From: Thiobacillus sp. UBA6918
GTDB taxonomy: Bacteria; Pseudomonadota; Gammaproteobacteria; Burkholderiales; Thiobacillaceae
Length of the DNA: 5,867 nt
Direction of reading: 5' to 3'
Assembly: GCA_002450925.1 (NCBI GenBank)
Contig: DKAU01000049.1
Location: forward strand, 1 to 5,867
Both the position numbers and the translations under genes were made by a program. The notes beneath the pieces were generated by a model. It did not search any database. It saw only the letters and a program-made list of their open reading frames with translations, and had not been told where the DNA came from. This document shows, one piece after another, positions 5,839-5,867 of the stretch (position 1 is the stretch's first letter; every line of letters starts with the position of its first letter).

Positions 5839-5867
5839 AAGAATTGAACATGCTGATCAGAAAACAC

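Noticed and set aside
5282..5847. Plus-strand frames of 171 and 140 residues opposite aspA
   Set aside because: Both are antisense to highly conserved aspartase coding sequence and show no domain; they are by-products of GC-rich codons.
5853..5860. CTGATCAG palindrome upstream of aspA as an operator
   Set aside because: Eight bases is short enough to be chance, and the rest of the promoter region is outside the window.

Overview
The window looks like a stretch of ordinary chromosome from a betaproteobacterium, probably of the Nitrosomonadales/Gallionellaceae/Rhodocyclales kind. This placement rests on the flavour of the LeuA, DUF2069 and PilZ-like proteins and on moderate GC; it is recognition, not a database match. 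No IS element, phage gene, tRNA, rRNA or CRISPR array is visible, and no stretch longer than about 130 bases lacks a gene.

Layout. The left end holds the last two-thirds of leuA on the + strand (1-1075), the first committed enzyme of leucine synthesis. A 128-base convergent gap with several stem-loops follows. Three minus-strand genes then run right to left with gaps of about 60 bases: a large PilZ-like protein (4014-2461), a four-helix DUF2069 membrane protein (2400-2050) and an exported alpha/beta hydrolase (1992-1204). They could form one operon, but no shared function is evident and the hydrolase is AT-richer than its neighbours. Divergent from the PilZ-like gene is a small predicted four-helix membrane protein on the + strand (4082-4441). 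The two are separated by a 67-base region carrying an 18-base inverted repeat and a good sigma70-type promoter that reads toward the PilZ-like gene. The right end is a complete minus-strand aspartase/fumarase-superfamily lyase (5838-4438), best called aspartate ammonia-lyase (aspA). Its stop codon interlocks with that of the small membrane protein in a TTAA palindrome.

How the genes relate. leuA and aspA are independent housekeeping metabolism genes. The middle part is less well understood: a degenerate PilZ protein (possible link to cyclic-di-GMP or surface behaviour), two small membrane proteins and a periplasmic hydrolase. I found no convincing evidence of a new multi-gene system. The best leads are the divergent promoter/dyad between the PilZ-like and four-helix genes, and those two poorly characterised proteins themselves.
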